Assembly: GCA_016490735.1 (NCBI GenBank)
Contig: JAEMWC010000194.1
Location: 42,501-106,500 of the forward strand
Length of the DNA stretch: 64,000 nucleotides
Source: Pachyseris speciosa
Lineage: Eukaryota > Cnidaria > Anthozoa > Scleractinia > Pachyseridae
Reading direction: 5' to 3'
Below are positions 34,505-46,075 of the stretch, piece after piece. Both the position numbers and the translations under genes were made by a program. Positions within the stretch are counted from its first letter, which is position 1. Every line of letters begins with the position of its first letter. Below the pieces are notes generated by a model. It did no database searches, was not told the origin of the DNA, and was given only the letters and a program-made list of their open reading frames with translations.

Positions 34505-34612
34505 AGCCGTTACGGACCAGCCAATCAAAAAAATTGATTTTTTCCATTATCCCAGAGTCTCTCCTGGCGACTAACCGCTGGCCAAAGAGCCTGAGGACTC
34601 TGGGTACGAGAT

Positions 34613-35139
34613 TGCCTTTCAGTTAGCTCATTTCATAAGAACACTGGACTGCATGCTGAGCGGAAGATCGTGGGCTCATGCTGGCTGTGTTCTCAACATC
34701 CGCCTCCGCTTGATCGCATCACCACACAACCCAGCTCCACACATTTATTGAAAAAGACAAGGGAACGTCGTAGTGCGCGGTGCTCTGGTCTATCCTATCT
34801 CAGGGCTTCGTGGAGGCTGGGCGATGGGCTGGATAACAAAACTCACAACAAACCAACCAACCAACCAGCCAAAAAAATGCTCAGCGACCGCTTCATTTGA
34901 ACGGCCACCTTTAATTATAACAGCCTCAAACGTTCAGCTGAACCGCTGTAAAACTTGCTAGGATTAAAACTGAACCGGTACATGCCTGTAACAAAAACCG
35001 CAATACTGCGAAAAAAATCGGCAAACACCGCAATGCCGCATCGAAAATCCATAGAATACCGAAACTGGATTTAAACATATTTATTTACCGTAAAAGCTCC
35101 ATTAAGCCCCCCATCTAGGATCGAGGCATCATAGGGTCG
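34613..35139. other. Spacer with low-complexity CAACCAACC run, nothing recognised
   Basis: Includes a short CCAA repeat near 34852-34866 and, from about 35085, the start of a C-rich TTAAGCCCCCC repeat that resumes beyond the LINE at 36400. Confidence 0.4.
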
Positions 35140-36396
35140 AGGCAAAGATTGCGCACTTTACCAAGGGCGCCTTGCCTTTGCCTAGATGGTGTGCCAATTG
35201 ATCAAGTGAGCTCTTTAAAATCTCTTGGCGTTTATATTGATGAAAACCTCTCTTGGAATACTCACATTGACCAGCTATCTAAGAAAATTTCATCTGGTAT
35301 TGGGGCACTAAAACGTATCCGTTCTTTTGTCCCTCCAGCGACTCTGCACTCTGTCTTTAATAGCTTAGTTTTGCCGCATTTCATTTACTGCAGTGTTGTT
35401 TGGGATTCCTGTAATATAACGCTCTCAAATAAATTGCAGAAACTACAAAACCGCGCTGCTCGTGTGTTGACTTTTTCCAACTTTGACTCTAATGTGGATG
35501 ATTTATTCGCCAAACTTGGCTGGCGAAAAACTAAGCATTCAAAAGCAGATGCAGAAAGCCATAACGCTATTTAAAGTGTCTATATCGTCTTCTGGTTTTT
35601 GGTGGTTCTGGTATTTACATAAGGAGTAGATAGCTGTTCAAAAAGGTTTTTTCAAATTCCGCCGTGTTTTTGCCCTGAAATCGTCGTTCAAATTTCCCGC
35701 TTGAGCCACGCCCATCAAACTTGACCGAGCTAGTAAGGGGCATGGGTATATTCCTGATCTGACGTCACAAACTGCTTTGCATGCATGTTTACAAAGACTT
35801 AATGAGGTGCAAATCAGTTTGTGACGTCAGATCAGGAATAGACCCACTCCCCTTACTAGCTCGGTCAAGTTTGATGGGCGTGGCTCAAGCGGGAAATTTG
35901 AACGACGATTTCAGGACAAAACCACGGCGGAATTCGAAAAAAATTTTTTGAACAGCTATCTACTCCTTATGTATGTACCAGAACCACAAAAAAATAGAAG
36001 ACCATATAGACACTTTAAGTCTCTACATGGTCTCACTCGCGCCTATCTAAGTAATCTATTTACATTACTAAATGATGTAAGCTATTCTCTGAGAGTCTCT
36101 GTGAACAAACTTACTGTTCCATTGCCCCGTACTAATTTTCTCAAAAACAGTTTAAGCTATAGCGGTGCGGTACTGTGGAATAGCTTACCTTCTGATGTAC
36201 AGCAAGCAGAGTCCCTTGACTCTTTTCTGTATAAACTTAGCAATTGTACTCTTTTCTCAGACACGGCATTCATGTAAAGCAGTTTATTTTTAGTAATTAA
36301 TTCCTAGACAAAGTTGTAATAAGGCATAGGATTTTGTAAATTTTACTGATGAATTTTACCGTATTAAAATAAAGTTATCACTCAATCAATCAATCA
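35140..36396 (+). mobile_element. 5'-truncated LINE, split by a TTAA-flanked element
   Basis: The first part (to about 35574) reads reverse transcriptase C-terminal text: SLKSLGVYIDENLSW, HFIYCSVVWDSC, LQKLQNRAARVLTFS. The second part (from 36015) reads SLHGLTRAYLSNLF, LSYSGAVLWNSLP and a stop. Joining the two at the TTAA restores LFKSLHGL. The element ends with AATC-type tail repeats (36381-36396). Confidence 0.85.
35575..36014. mobile_element. 440-bp inverted-repeat element in a duplicated TTAA site
   Basis: Perfect ends AGTGTCTATAT and ATATAGACACT, flanked by TTAA at 35571-35574 and 36015-36018. The arms pair over most of the element (for example TTTGTGACGTCAGATCAGGA inside, GAGCCACGCCCATCAAACTT mid-arm). 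TTAA duplication points to a piggyBac-type transposase acting in trans. The ends do not start with CCC as in classic piggyBac. Confidence 0.85.
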
Positions 36397-36399
36397 TCT

Positions 36400-36780
36400 C
36401 TATTAACCCCCTCTCTATAGTCGGTTTTTGTTGTAAGCCCCCCCCCCCCTCTTTAATAAGCCCCCCGCCCTTTGGGACATGAGATTTTGTAATTAGTCTC
36501 TCCTATTCCCTCTTACGCAATCCACTTTATGAGGCCCAGTTGGTTTGTTTTAAACAAGTATACACTAACACATAATACTGTTTGCTGCTCCGTATTAAAT
36601 GTTTCACTGCAGTTCATTGGGTTTTGTACAAAAACTATTTTAAGACGAAAACGAAGGGTTAAGATTTGAAATAACCCCTCCCCCTCTCTATTAAGCCCCC
36701 CGTCAATGAGGACTGACATTAAATAAGCCCCACCCCCCCCCCCCACCCCGAGGGGCTTTTATTTGCCTTTTCATAATATT
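36400..36780. repeat. C-rich repeat with TTAAGCCCCCC units
   Basis: Homopolymer C runs and repeated TAAGCCCCCC motifs at 36435-36475 and 36690-36760. The same motif stands upstream of the LINE at about 35090-35115 and again at 37045, so the LINE probably landed inside this repeat. Confidence 0.6.
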
Positions 36781-37325
36781 TACAAGTAATACACCCAAGT
36801 TAGTGGCGAGGAGACCTCAGTTTATTGTTGTCCACAAGTTGCATCTCGCCATATTGTTCAGAATTATTAGTATTCGTTCGCGTTGTTTAAGAATAGCAAT
36901 ATTCCTGACAAAATAGCAGACGGGTACCCCTTGGGATGTTTAAATAACAAATTAAAATCATCTTAGGCTTACCTCGACTGTTACACTTATTCAACTTGAA
37001 ACAACTGCAACACCTGCGCGTGAACGCCCCCTGCGCGGTGCCTGGTAAGCCCCAATGCCCCCCTCATGCATGTTACACCGATCCGGTGTGAACGAAGCCT
37101 ACCGGTGTAACTTTAGTTACCGTACAATGTGAACGCAGCTTAAGGTAAAATACATGTATGGTTCTCCTTTTGCACCAAAACACCAGCACCTTAGCAGAGA
37201 TATACATGCTGTCAATGTTGAAAGAATTTTGATCGTCAGTAACCTTGCGACTAGGTATAAACAACCACCCCATCTTTTAAAACTGACGACCAGGGCGTAG
37301 AATCTTTTTTGCTCATTACACGAAA
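36781..37325. other. 3' flank of the macro-domain gene, nothing else recognised
   Basis: No gene recognised. A CCGGTGTAAC/TTACACCGATCCGG-type short inverted motif lies near 37072-37108. Confidence 0.4.
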
Positions 37326-40300
37326 TCACAGCGTTTGTCCGGCCAGCTGAACTCGTACGTCAGGTTCGTCATTAAGATCAGTGGCAGCCTCTTTAAACAC
37401 CTCCACAGTGGCTTTGTCAAAGTTTGTAAAGCGAACAAGATCAACGGAGCTCTTGGGCTCAGCACGGAAAAACTCCAGCGCCGAAGAGAAAAGAACCTTA
37501 GCGCAGCGCGCTTTAGGGAAGCCAAATATTCCACTACTTATAGCGGATACAGCTACGCTGGAGAGCTGCCGTGAGTGACACTCGTACAGGGAGTTGAACA
37601 AAGCGTTTCGAAGGCTGTTGTCTTCGTCTTTTTGGCCTCCTTCCCACACTGGGCCTAGTAAATAAAGGAGATAAAACAAACATACGCGCAATGAGAGAAA
37701 TACGATTAATGGATGAAAGATGTAGTTTCAGTTAATTGAAAGGATGGATGGACGGACAGACAAAGAAACAGATCGATGGATGGACGGACAGAGGGTGGGA
37801 CGGACGGACCGCAGACGGATGGGGGGAGAGACGGACGGATCGACCGCAGACGGACGGGCGGACGGATGGGCGGGCGGGCGGACGGACGTGGATGACTGAC
37901 TGAAATGAGTGTGGTGGAGAGAATGATGATCACCGCACTCCTCTATGCGAACGGCACAGGTGGTCAAAGACGTGCACCAATAATACAATGCGTATAGCTG
38001 TCACAGGCACTTTCACTACTACAACAATACTATTGCATCTAATTCTACTACTATCACCACCAACTTCTTCAAGAAACTAGTTGAATATAGTCTGTATGGA
38101 GACGTGTTGTATGATTTTAATACTTGGAGCGCGTAGCGCAGTGTGCTACGCGCGCTGGCGCGCTTGGCAAGCGCTCCCCATGCAGCATCTTTAAAATATT
38201 CTTTCTATTCCAGTTTTTACTTTGAAAACCTATGGAGCAGGGTCTTTCTCCGTGGCTGCTCCGAAACTATGGAATGTTTCTCCATTGGACATAACAAACA
38301 GCTCCTCAATGTCCGTTTTTTTTTTAATAAATTTAAAACTGTTTTTTTTTTTAAGATAAAGCATTTTTGTGATGATGTATTATTCACCGTTATGAACTTT
38401 TTTTAATATTAGTTTTTAACCTAATGTTTATTAGCTTTGATCTTTCTTGTAAATCGCCTTTGAACGCTTTAACAGAGCTGTCATTGAGGGCCGGGGACCG
38501 GGGATTCTCCCGGCCATTTTTGATAATAACGACCTTCAGATCGGACTACGAGTACGAGATCGAGTACGAGAATGAGTTTTCAATTCCTAGTCGCAAGTTT
38601 AGATTATAATGTATGACACCAACTCTCGTTCCTAGAGCCTCATTCTATTCTGTTTAACAACACTGAGGAGCAAGGCCTCTGAGAACGCAGCCGTTTTGAA
38701 ATTTGAAAGTCGTAACGTACTCGTACTCAATCTCGGACTCGTAGTCTGATCTGAAGGTCGCTAATTCTGGACTGACTAGATCCCCGGCTACTTTCATAGA
38801 AAAACAGCATATTTAGTATATGACAACAGCTGGATTCCCCGGCTACTTTTTACACATCCCCGCCTACATTAAAATTTAGTGACAGCCCTGCTTTATAGGA
38901 TACTGGCGTTCTATAAAAAGTAAATGAAATAAAACAGGTAACCTGTAAACAAAAGGCTACACAGTTCTTACCCACAGTATGGATGACTATCTTACATGGA
39001 AGATTTCCAGGCCCGGTTACTGCAATCCCACCTGTCTTCACGGGGCCGTTCTTTGCTACATACTCGTCACTTTCAACTTGTATTTGATTGCCGCCACTTT
39101 TAACGATGGCACCAGCAACCTGTTATGACGACAGATAGATCACGATTCATTTCCAATAAGTTTATGTTGTTGGGCCACAAATTTTCCAACAAAACAGCAA
39201 AAAAGGAGAAAACAAGCAAGAAATATCAAAAACGAAAACAGGAAGAAGGAGGAGAAGAAAAAGAAAACAAAAAACAATCAAACTTGTGAATATTAAGAAC
39301 ATGTCAGTACAATTTTGGAATGTTTAGAAGTTCATTCAGGTTTAAAAGTATTGTATTGGAAATTTTCAGCTATCTACACTGTAACTAAGGATGGTTTTGC
39401 CGATGTATTTGGGAGTCCTGGACATTGGAATAAGACCATTGTTAAAACAATGCACAGCAATAGTCCAAAATGTCTCGACAGTACATCCCTACATACGTTC
39501 GTACATTGTTGTGAGCAAAATCAATTGTATGGCTAATCATCTTTACAATTTCTGTTACAAAACTACACGAAAAATTGAAAGCTTTTTTCTAATAAAAGTA
39601 TGAACATCATTTGCTAATTTGAGCTGTCCCCACAAGAACGAGGTCCTCCAAATTAACATAATTATAAAACCATAATTAGTAATACACTGTACATTCAGAA
39701 TACCTTTTTTTGGTTTTTAATAACACATAATAATATATCTACCCCCAAACCTATCTGTTACCACTCAGGGGTGGGGATGCACCCCCCTCCCCCCCCCCCC
39801 ACCTTTCTTCCTGTATTTAAAAAAAAAGTTACTGTAACCAACTGACTTTCAAGTAGTATTGTGCATTAGGTGGTTTTATTATATTTTAGTTTTAATAGTT
39901 TTAGAGCTTTTCTTATTTCAAATACCAGTACGCACTTTTTACTCTCTTTGCAATTTCTTCGGCCCCCTCTTTTGGGATTTTCAGGATCCGCCCCTGATCA
40001 CACTCACGCTTGCCTCTGTTAACTAACTTACCCCTCCACCATGCTTTAACCAAGAGTTTGCTGCATTCACAATCGCATCGACATTCTCCTTTGTCAAGTC
40101 ATTTTGTACAACTGCAGTACCAAGGCAGAAGATAAACAGGACAAAAAAATAAGGATCTAAATATACTCCAATAATAATTAATCAGTGCTACCAAGAGGCA
40201 TCCTATTATGCCTCTTGGTGCTACCATATATATGTAAGTTAGTATTGTGGGAAGCAAGGGTGAATCTGGTACAGACACATTTTTCCAAAATCAGGCTGGT

Positions 40301-41109
40301 CAGATTGTGACTTTATAACTCATTTTGTGAATAATTGGCATCATTGAATTCCCCATCATTGAAATTTAAGTTTATTTGTAACTTAATTCAAACTATCAAC
40401 AGGGAAGGAGGTTAGCAGCACTTTTTTGGCCCAAAAAAAAGTTGACAAAAAAATAATAATAAGAGGAGTGATTGATCTGCTCAATTAAACTGTGACTTTT
40501 CTTTAGTAGGAAGACATATTAATTATAAATGCTTCAAAGAATAGTGTTCAAATGTTCAGTTACATTAACCTCAATTATGGCCATAACCAGCATTTTTGAA
40601 ATTTGAACCAAGTTTTGAAATTTACTTGTCAGTTTTGAACACTGGCAGTGAGATTTCACAACTTAAAAAAATTAATATATTAAAAAATAATTAAAATATC
40701 CCCACTTTCAATATTATTAAGTACTGAGTGACATAAATTTCATTCCAATGACTGAAACAAAAATAGCCAAAAGCCCAGCAATGCATGCTAATTTTTTAGT
40801 CACAAACAAACAAATCTCCTCAGACAGGTGCCCAGGCATCCTGCGGATGCCATGTTTAGAAGAAATTCAAGGAAAAGTCACTTAATGTCTTATAATTTTA
40901 TGGCAAAACATGCCTCCTGGATGCCCAGTTTTCAATGTCTGGCTAAAAGCCCATTTGTAACTAGCCTGCATTAAAACAATAAAAGACAATTAAATTATTT
41001 TACTGTCTTTTATTGATTAAACAATTTTATTTTATTGTTTGGTACCTTCTATTCTCTTCTGTGCTTTCTTCTCAACTGGCAAAAATATTACAGCAGCATG
41101 AACTGTGCC
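37326..41109 (-). CDS. Macro-domain protein (PARP14-like macro domain), last four exons
   Basis: Assembled on the minus strand from exons 41109-41046, 40111-40032, 39119-38972 and 37654-37326. All splice sites are GT-AG and phases join (1, 0, 1). The joined text is a complete macro domain: [59 protein letters not shown], then [18 protein letters not shown] (phosphate-binding G-I-F-G loop). It binds ADP-ribose or mono-ADP-ribosylated proteins. After GGGV the family's hydrolytic members have Asp; here it is Ala, as in PARP9/14-type macro domains, so binding without efficient hydrolysis is likely. The first exon here starts in frame without an ATG, so more 5' exons must exist; I could not find them. 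The protein ends soon after the domain ([10 protein letters not shown]), so this is the C-terminal domain. Confidence 0.85.
37740..37900. repeat. GGAC/GGAT minisatellite in a macro-gene intron
   Basis: Degenerate tandem array of GGACGGAC, GGATGGAT and GGGCGGGC units, within the last intron (37655-38971). The Pro/Arg/Ser-rich minus-strand frames here are repeat artefacts. Confidence 0.9.
38468..38892. mobile_element. Foldback element in the macro-gene last intron
   Basis: Left GACCTTCAGATCGGACTACG and right GACTCGTAGTCTGATCTGAAGG are inverted repeats, with outer arms near GCTGTCATTGAGG and TTTAGTGACAGC. About 425 bases. No target duplication fixed. Confidence 0.65.
40188..40226. repeat. Short perfect hairpin
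   Basis: TGCTACCAAGAGGCAT and ATGCCTCTTGGTGCTA face each other across a short loop. It stands alone in an intron and could be a tiny foldback remnant. Confidence 0.5.
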
Positions 41110-41659
41110 CTAAAAACATACAAACACAGTCATCTCCTTTGAGGACTAACTGATTGTGGATGTAAAATCCTCACTTAGTTCCATGTCAATTTGCATAGAA
41201 TCTGCAAAAAAAGATTGACTGGCTGAGGTTTAATATGGTGGACAGCTACATGTAGCTCTGTGCATGTAAATCTTAGCGAGGGGTGGATATACATTTGGTG
41301 GATGTTATGAATTTATTTATAAATTTATTTTTTGGCCCAAATGAGGGGGCATGTACTAAAACCAGGAACACCAGAACACTGGAACACCGGAACACCAGAA
41401 CACCGGAATGCCAGAACGCCGGAACACCAGAACGCCAGAACACCGAATTTGACAGTGTTGTTTTGTTTTCCGATTAAAGACCATGTAAAAAATGAAATGT
41501 AAATGTAATTTGTTTACCCACGTATAACGAAAGAGCTTAGAGCTCGTTATAAAGTTTATGTGTATAAGATCGAATTATAATTTAGAAGTGTTGGTCTTTG
41601 TGGAGGGAGCAAAACCGGAGAAAAACAAACAACAAACTCTACCTTCATATGACGGCGGG

Positions 41660-41728
41660 TCTGGGGAGCGAACCCGGGTCACATTGGTGGGATGCGAGTG
41701 CATTCCACCATTCCAGCTCCCCTTATGT
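41660..41728 (-). repeat. tRNA-derived SINE head
   Basis: On the minus strand GAGCTGGAATGGTGGAATGC (A-box-like) is followed about 35 bases later by GACCCGGGTTCGCTCCC, close to the pol III B-box consensus GGTTCGANTCC. No intact cloverleaf, so a SINE or tRNA relic rather than a tRNA gene. Confidence 0.5.
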
Positions 41729-41902
41729 GATCACAGTCTCAAGAAATTTTCAAATGGTCACGTGAATACCCGAAATGCATGATGGTCATTTTGGTGTATA
41801 ACCACTGAAATCTGTTAATCTTGTTAATTTGTTCAACGTCCCCTTTGGCTTCTTAAAACAGTAAAAAAGCCTAATGATAGGGGCTTGTAATTGAAAAAAG
41901 TT

Positions 41903-43130
41903 AAAGTGCTACTACGATCAATAAATCACTCGTCTTTTTTCTTCAAGTTTCGAAAGTGTGTTTGCTTAACACTTGACTCACGAAATTTCAAGCTTTAATT
42001 TCAAACAGAAGACTGTTTACTTTGAGTACAACTTTTTAATTTAACGGTCCGCCATTACTCACGTTCATAACTGACCGATTAGGCCTCGGAGAGCTGGATC
42101 CAGATAAAACGACGTCTTTTGCTCACTGGTTTAAAATTGCAGTGTGTGAATGCAGCTTATTAAGGTAATTCCCCTGAAAAGGATGTTCTATTAAGATTTT
42201 TTTCAGACTTGGCACAATTGATAGTTATGCATAGGACATTGAAAAAATGCAATAAAAAGATGGGGTCACCATGCTTGTTTTCGCCCTGCATACTCATTGT
42301 TCTAAGTGTTTTTACGGAGTTGTGCGAGAAATGTTCGAAGCATAAACAACTGAAGAAAGCTGTTATTTTGTAGCAAAAACTATGAATAGTAGTGAAAACT
42401 AGAGCCTAATTGTTTTTCTGGGCTATATTCGTTTAGTAAATTGTGATTTCAAATTGCCCGATCTTGCGAATAATGTGAGGAAATTGGACCACTTCGTCAT
42501 CATCTCAAACTCCTCCCTGGCTCCAAACACAGAGTTTCACCCCATTTATATATAAATAATTCAACTTCTACTATTAAACTTTTTTTCTCCTAAAAATATG
42601 TTTTTCGTGTGCCTATTACGAGTACATTACAACAATAAAAAAGGGGGGTCACCGTGCTCGTTTCTTTACAACACAACGACAAAGGGAAATTTTCGACTGA
42701 AAAAGCTCAATGTCAAGGCAAATTCGCAATGTTTCTAGTGTACGCGCGCACGAGCGTGCGCTGAATGACACCATAAATTATGCGCAGTAACGATGCGCCA
42801 TGCAATTGAGAGGAATCACCTTAAGTATGCAAAACACGAGTTTGAGAGTCTGAAAGCTCAAAATTCCTGTGCTGCATACTAAATCAGCCGGGTTTACACA
42901 CACTGCATTCTTACGCTTGTGAGCTTTCTACGTCATGTCCTCGATCCAGTTCTCTCAAGATTTTGAAGTTAGTAACGGCGGACACTAAATAGAAATATTT
43001 CAGTCAAAATAAAAAACTGACTTCTCCAAATTAAAGTTTCAAATTTCGCGAGTCGGTTGTTAAGCAAACACACTTTCGAAATTTGGAGAAAAAAGACGAG
43101 TGATTTTTTGATCGTAGTAGCACTTTTAAA
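41903..43130. repeat. Inner inverted-repeat pair nested in the 41348-43490 element
   Basis: TAAAGTGCTACTACGATCAA near 41904 is mirrored near 43128, and AAGTGTGTTTGCTTAACA (41955) near 43070. Arms are over 100 bases and fairly similar. It is either an independent foldback element that inserted into the larger one or the element's own inner arms. Confidence 0.7.
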
Positions 43131-44171
43131 TATTTCTTTAAAAGCTACAACTTCCTTCTACGGGAGTGAAATTTTGCGCCTGAGATTGGGGGGGCTTCCT
43201 TTTCGTTTCTTTATTTTTTCCTTTCTTTACCTCTTTACCTGCTTATTTCTTTATTTCTTTATTTCTTTATTTTTTATTTATTCATTCTTTCTTTCTGTCT
43301 TTTTACTTTTTATGTTTTAGTGCCTGCTTCTAAGCTCTTTGTGTTATGTGGGTAAACAACTTACATTTTACATTTTATTTTTTACATGGTCTGTAATGGG
43401 AAAACAAAACAACACCATCAAATTTGGTGTTCCGGTGTTCTGGCATTCCGGTGCTCCAGTGTTCCGGTGTTTCTGGTTTTAGTACATGCCAAATGAGGGA
43501 CTTTAATGTAATAAAGATTTACAGTATGCATGCTTCAGGTGTCACGCATCAATTGAATTCTCTTAAATGAGTTTTACAAAACCCAGTGAGCAGTCCTATA
43601 TACATGTTACATCATCGCTGCCATGCTGGTGGACTTTGACAATTAAGATCTCACATTAGCTCCTTTTGTTTGTCCACCAGCATTTGTACATTTCATCATT
43701 GTTATCTGTGTCTCTAGAGATTGACTGCAAGCCACCTATTAGACAAACTGTCAATTTTTTACCATCAGCTGGACAGGAGCATTGCAATTTGCAATAGACT
43801 TCCTGGGAGTGTGTGCGTAGACATGGAAATTGCCAAACCAGAAAAATAAACCACTTTCTACTGAATTGATAAGATGAACTCAATGATCACTGAGTTTTGC
43901 TAAAACAGTCAGCCGATTAATACTCTCAGTTACTACAATTATGATCGTTGGCTCAGGGTTTTGCTCGTCATCTAAAGACGCCCTTAGAAACCAAGAGCCA
44001 ACCCTTTATTATCGTTAAATATAAACTAGAAAGCTTGAACTTTTTCTGCCTCTTATATTAATTTTTACTTTAAGTTTTCAGCAAGCTGCTTGAGCATGCA
44101 TTAAAGCTTAACTTAAGAGTTAATTTTAAGTGAGAGTAAACTCAAATTTAAACTCTTGTTGCTCCCACCAC

Positions 44172-45394
44172 GGGTGTCTGGAAAACTCAGACCTAGAAAA
44201 CTCAGACCTCAGACCTCAGACCTAGAAAACTCAGACCCCCCCAATCTGGAAAACTCAGACCCCCTCAAAACTATACAAATTTTTAAAGTCAAATAAACGT
44301 GGGCAAAATGAATTATCGCCGTTCAGTGTGCTGAAATGTTACACCCTCTATTTATCGCAGATAACAAACACTTCACCTTTGTCGTCTCATGTTATTATAA
44401 TCGGCTCTGGAGCACGAGACCTAGAAAACTCAGACCCCCCCAAACTGGAAAACTCAGACCCCTCAAAACTATACAAATTTTCAAAGCCAAATAAACGTGG
44501 ACAAAATGAATTATCACCGTTCAGTGCGCTGAAATGTTACACCCTCTATTTATCACAGATAACAAACACTTCACCTTTGTCGTCTCATGTTATTATAATC
44601 GGCTCCGGAGCACGAGACCTAGAAAACTCAGACCCCCCAAACTGGAAAACTCAGACCCCCTCAAAACTATACAAATTTTCAAAGTCAAATAAACGTCGGC
44701 AAAATGAATTATCGCCGTTCACGAGGGGGTCTGAGTTTTCCAGTTTGGGGGGGTCTGAGTTTTCTAGGTCTCGTGCTCCGGAGCCGATTATAATAACATG
44801 AGACGACAAAGGTGAAATGTTTGTTATCTGCGATAAATAGAGGGTGTAACATTTCAGCGCACTGAACGGCGATAATTCATTTTGCCCACGTTTATTTGAC
44901 TTTGAAAATTTGTATAGTTTTGAGGGGGTCTGAGTTTTCCAGTTTGGGGGGGTCTGAGTTTTCTAGGTCTCGTGCTCCGGAGCCGATTATAATAACATGA
45001 GATGACAAAGGTGAAATGTTTGTTATCTGCGATAAATAGAGGGTGTAACATTTCAGCGCACTGAACGGCGATAATTCATTTTGTCCACGTTTATTTGACT
45101 TTGAAAATTTGTATAGTTTTGAGGGGGTCTGAGTTTTCCAGTTTGGGGGGGTCTGAGTTTTCTAGGTCTCATACTCCAGAGCCGATTATAATAACATGAG
45201 ACGACAAAGGTGAAGTGTTTGTTATCTGCGATAAATAGAGGGTGTAACATTTCAGCGTAATTCATTTTGCCCACGTTTATTTGACTTTAAAAATTTGTAT
45301 AGTTTTGAGGGGGTCTGAGTTTTCCAGATTGGGGGGGTCTGAGTTTTCTAGGTCTGAGGTCTGAGTTTTCTAGGTCTGAGTTTTCCAGACACCC
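44172..45394. mobile_element. 1.2-kb palindrome of tandem repeats with 10-bp target duplication
   Basis: Ends GGGTGTCTGG and CCAGACACCC, flanked by CTCCCACCAC on both sides (44162-44171, 45395-45404). Each arm is built of units of about 190 bases (GAAAACTCAGACCCC, TATACAAATTTT, AAATAAACGTGG, TTATCGCCGTTCA, ATCGGCTC-GGAGCACGAGAC). Units run in one orientation left of about 44715 and in the opposite orientation to the right, giving a long hairpin. No transposase frame. Confidence 0.9.
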
Positions 45395-45404
45395 CTCCCA
45401 CCAC

Positions 45405-46075
45405 GTGGAATTCAATATTTCAGGACCGTGCACCTTCTACAATAGACACGTTTGCAACCAGTTTAAGCTATGCATAATTTGTCCGTCCAGTGAGCTTGAC
45501 AACAACAAAAAATACTTGTTGAGTGCGCAGCAGCAAGTTACAACAACTGAACTTGTTTTGAAACTTTGAATGACACTGAATAAATGAATACAAACCCCTG
45601 AATGACATCTGATACGAACGAGCGCTCTGCTGCTACTTATGACTGCTCTGACGAAAGAAAGACAGGCTCTAGATCTGTGGTAGGCCATGTCCTACGGCTA
45701 AAACAAACACTATGCCTCGACCATGATACATGTCGCACGTAACGTAAACGGGATATTTTCGTTGCATGTTTTTTTATTTTTTTGGGACCAGGGTGTCAGC
45801 GTTAACAGCTGCGCTAAAAAGTTCACGTTATGTAAAACGTACTGTAGTATACCCTCAAATTTTAAAACAAGTAAATTTTGAACGATCAGAGTTGATCAAT
45901 AGCTATCAATTGAAAATAAAAACTATGTCGGTCCTAAGTTAGCTTGTTCAGCAATTACTGCTGTAGGTTGTTAGGAAAAGACATATTTATAGTCGTTAGA
46001 GTAACGTGAAAAAGTGACCTCGACTGTGATCGATTAATAGTTTTAGCAACAGTGATCTTTTCGAGAAAAAAGGTG
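45405..46075. other. Spacer, nothing recognised
   Basis: The minus-strand frame at 45437-45688 has no family text. No repeats noted. Confidence 0.4.

Larger units (their letters stand above)
33471..34612. mobile_element. MITE split by a LINE (outer shell of a three-layer nest)
   Basis: Left half 33471-33583 begins ATCTCGTACCCAGAGTCCTC. Right half 34505-34612 ends with its complement. Joined, they match the complete sibling element at 33755-33977, including the ACAATGG then AAGCCGTTACGG junction, which the LINE has split. Confidence 0.75.
41348..43490. mobile_element. 2.1-kb foldback element with minisatellite-bearing ends and 9-bp target duplication
   Basis: Perfect ends GGCATGTACT and AGTACATGCC, flanked by AAATGAGGG on both sides (41339-41347, 43491-43499). 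Each arm carries a short tandem of GGAACACCAGAAC-like units (41373-41447, and complement at 43428-43470), then GACAGTGTTGTTTTG-type text and GTTTACCCAC, about 190 bases per arm. The interior holds a tRNA-like SINE and a second inverted-repeat pair (41903/43130). No transposase frame is seen, so it is non-autonomous. Confidence 0.88.

Noticed and set aside
37706..37988. Pro/Arg/Ser-rich minus-strand frames
   Set aside because: Translation of the GGAC/GGAT minisatellite within an intron.
43656..43883. Minus-strand frame (ADGKKLTVCLIGGL) as an upstream macro-gene exon
   Set aside because: No clear splice sites in frame and no convincing macro, WWE or PARP text; left unassigned.
44328..44801. 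157-codon plus-strand frame with internal repeats (SRSRAPEPIIIT end)
   Set aside because: Reads through the tandem units of the palindromic element; the repeated peptide simply mirrors the DNA repeat.
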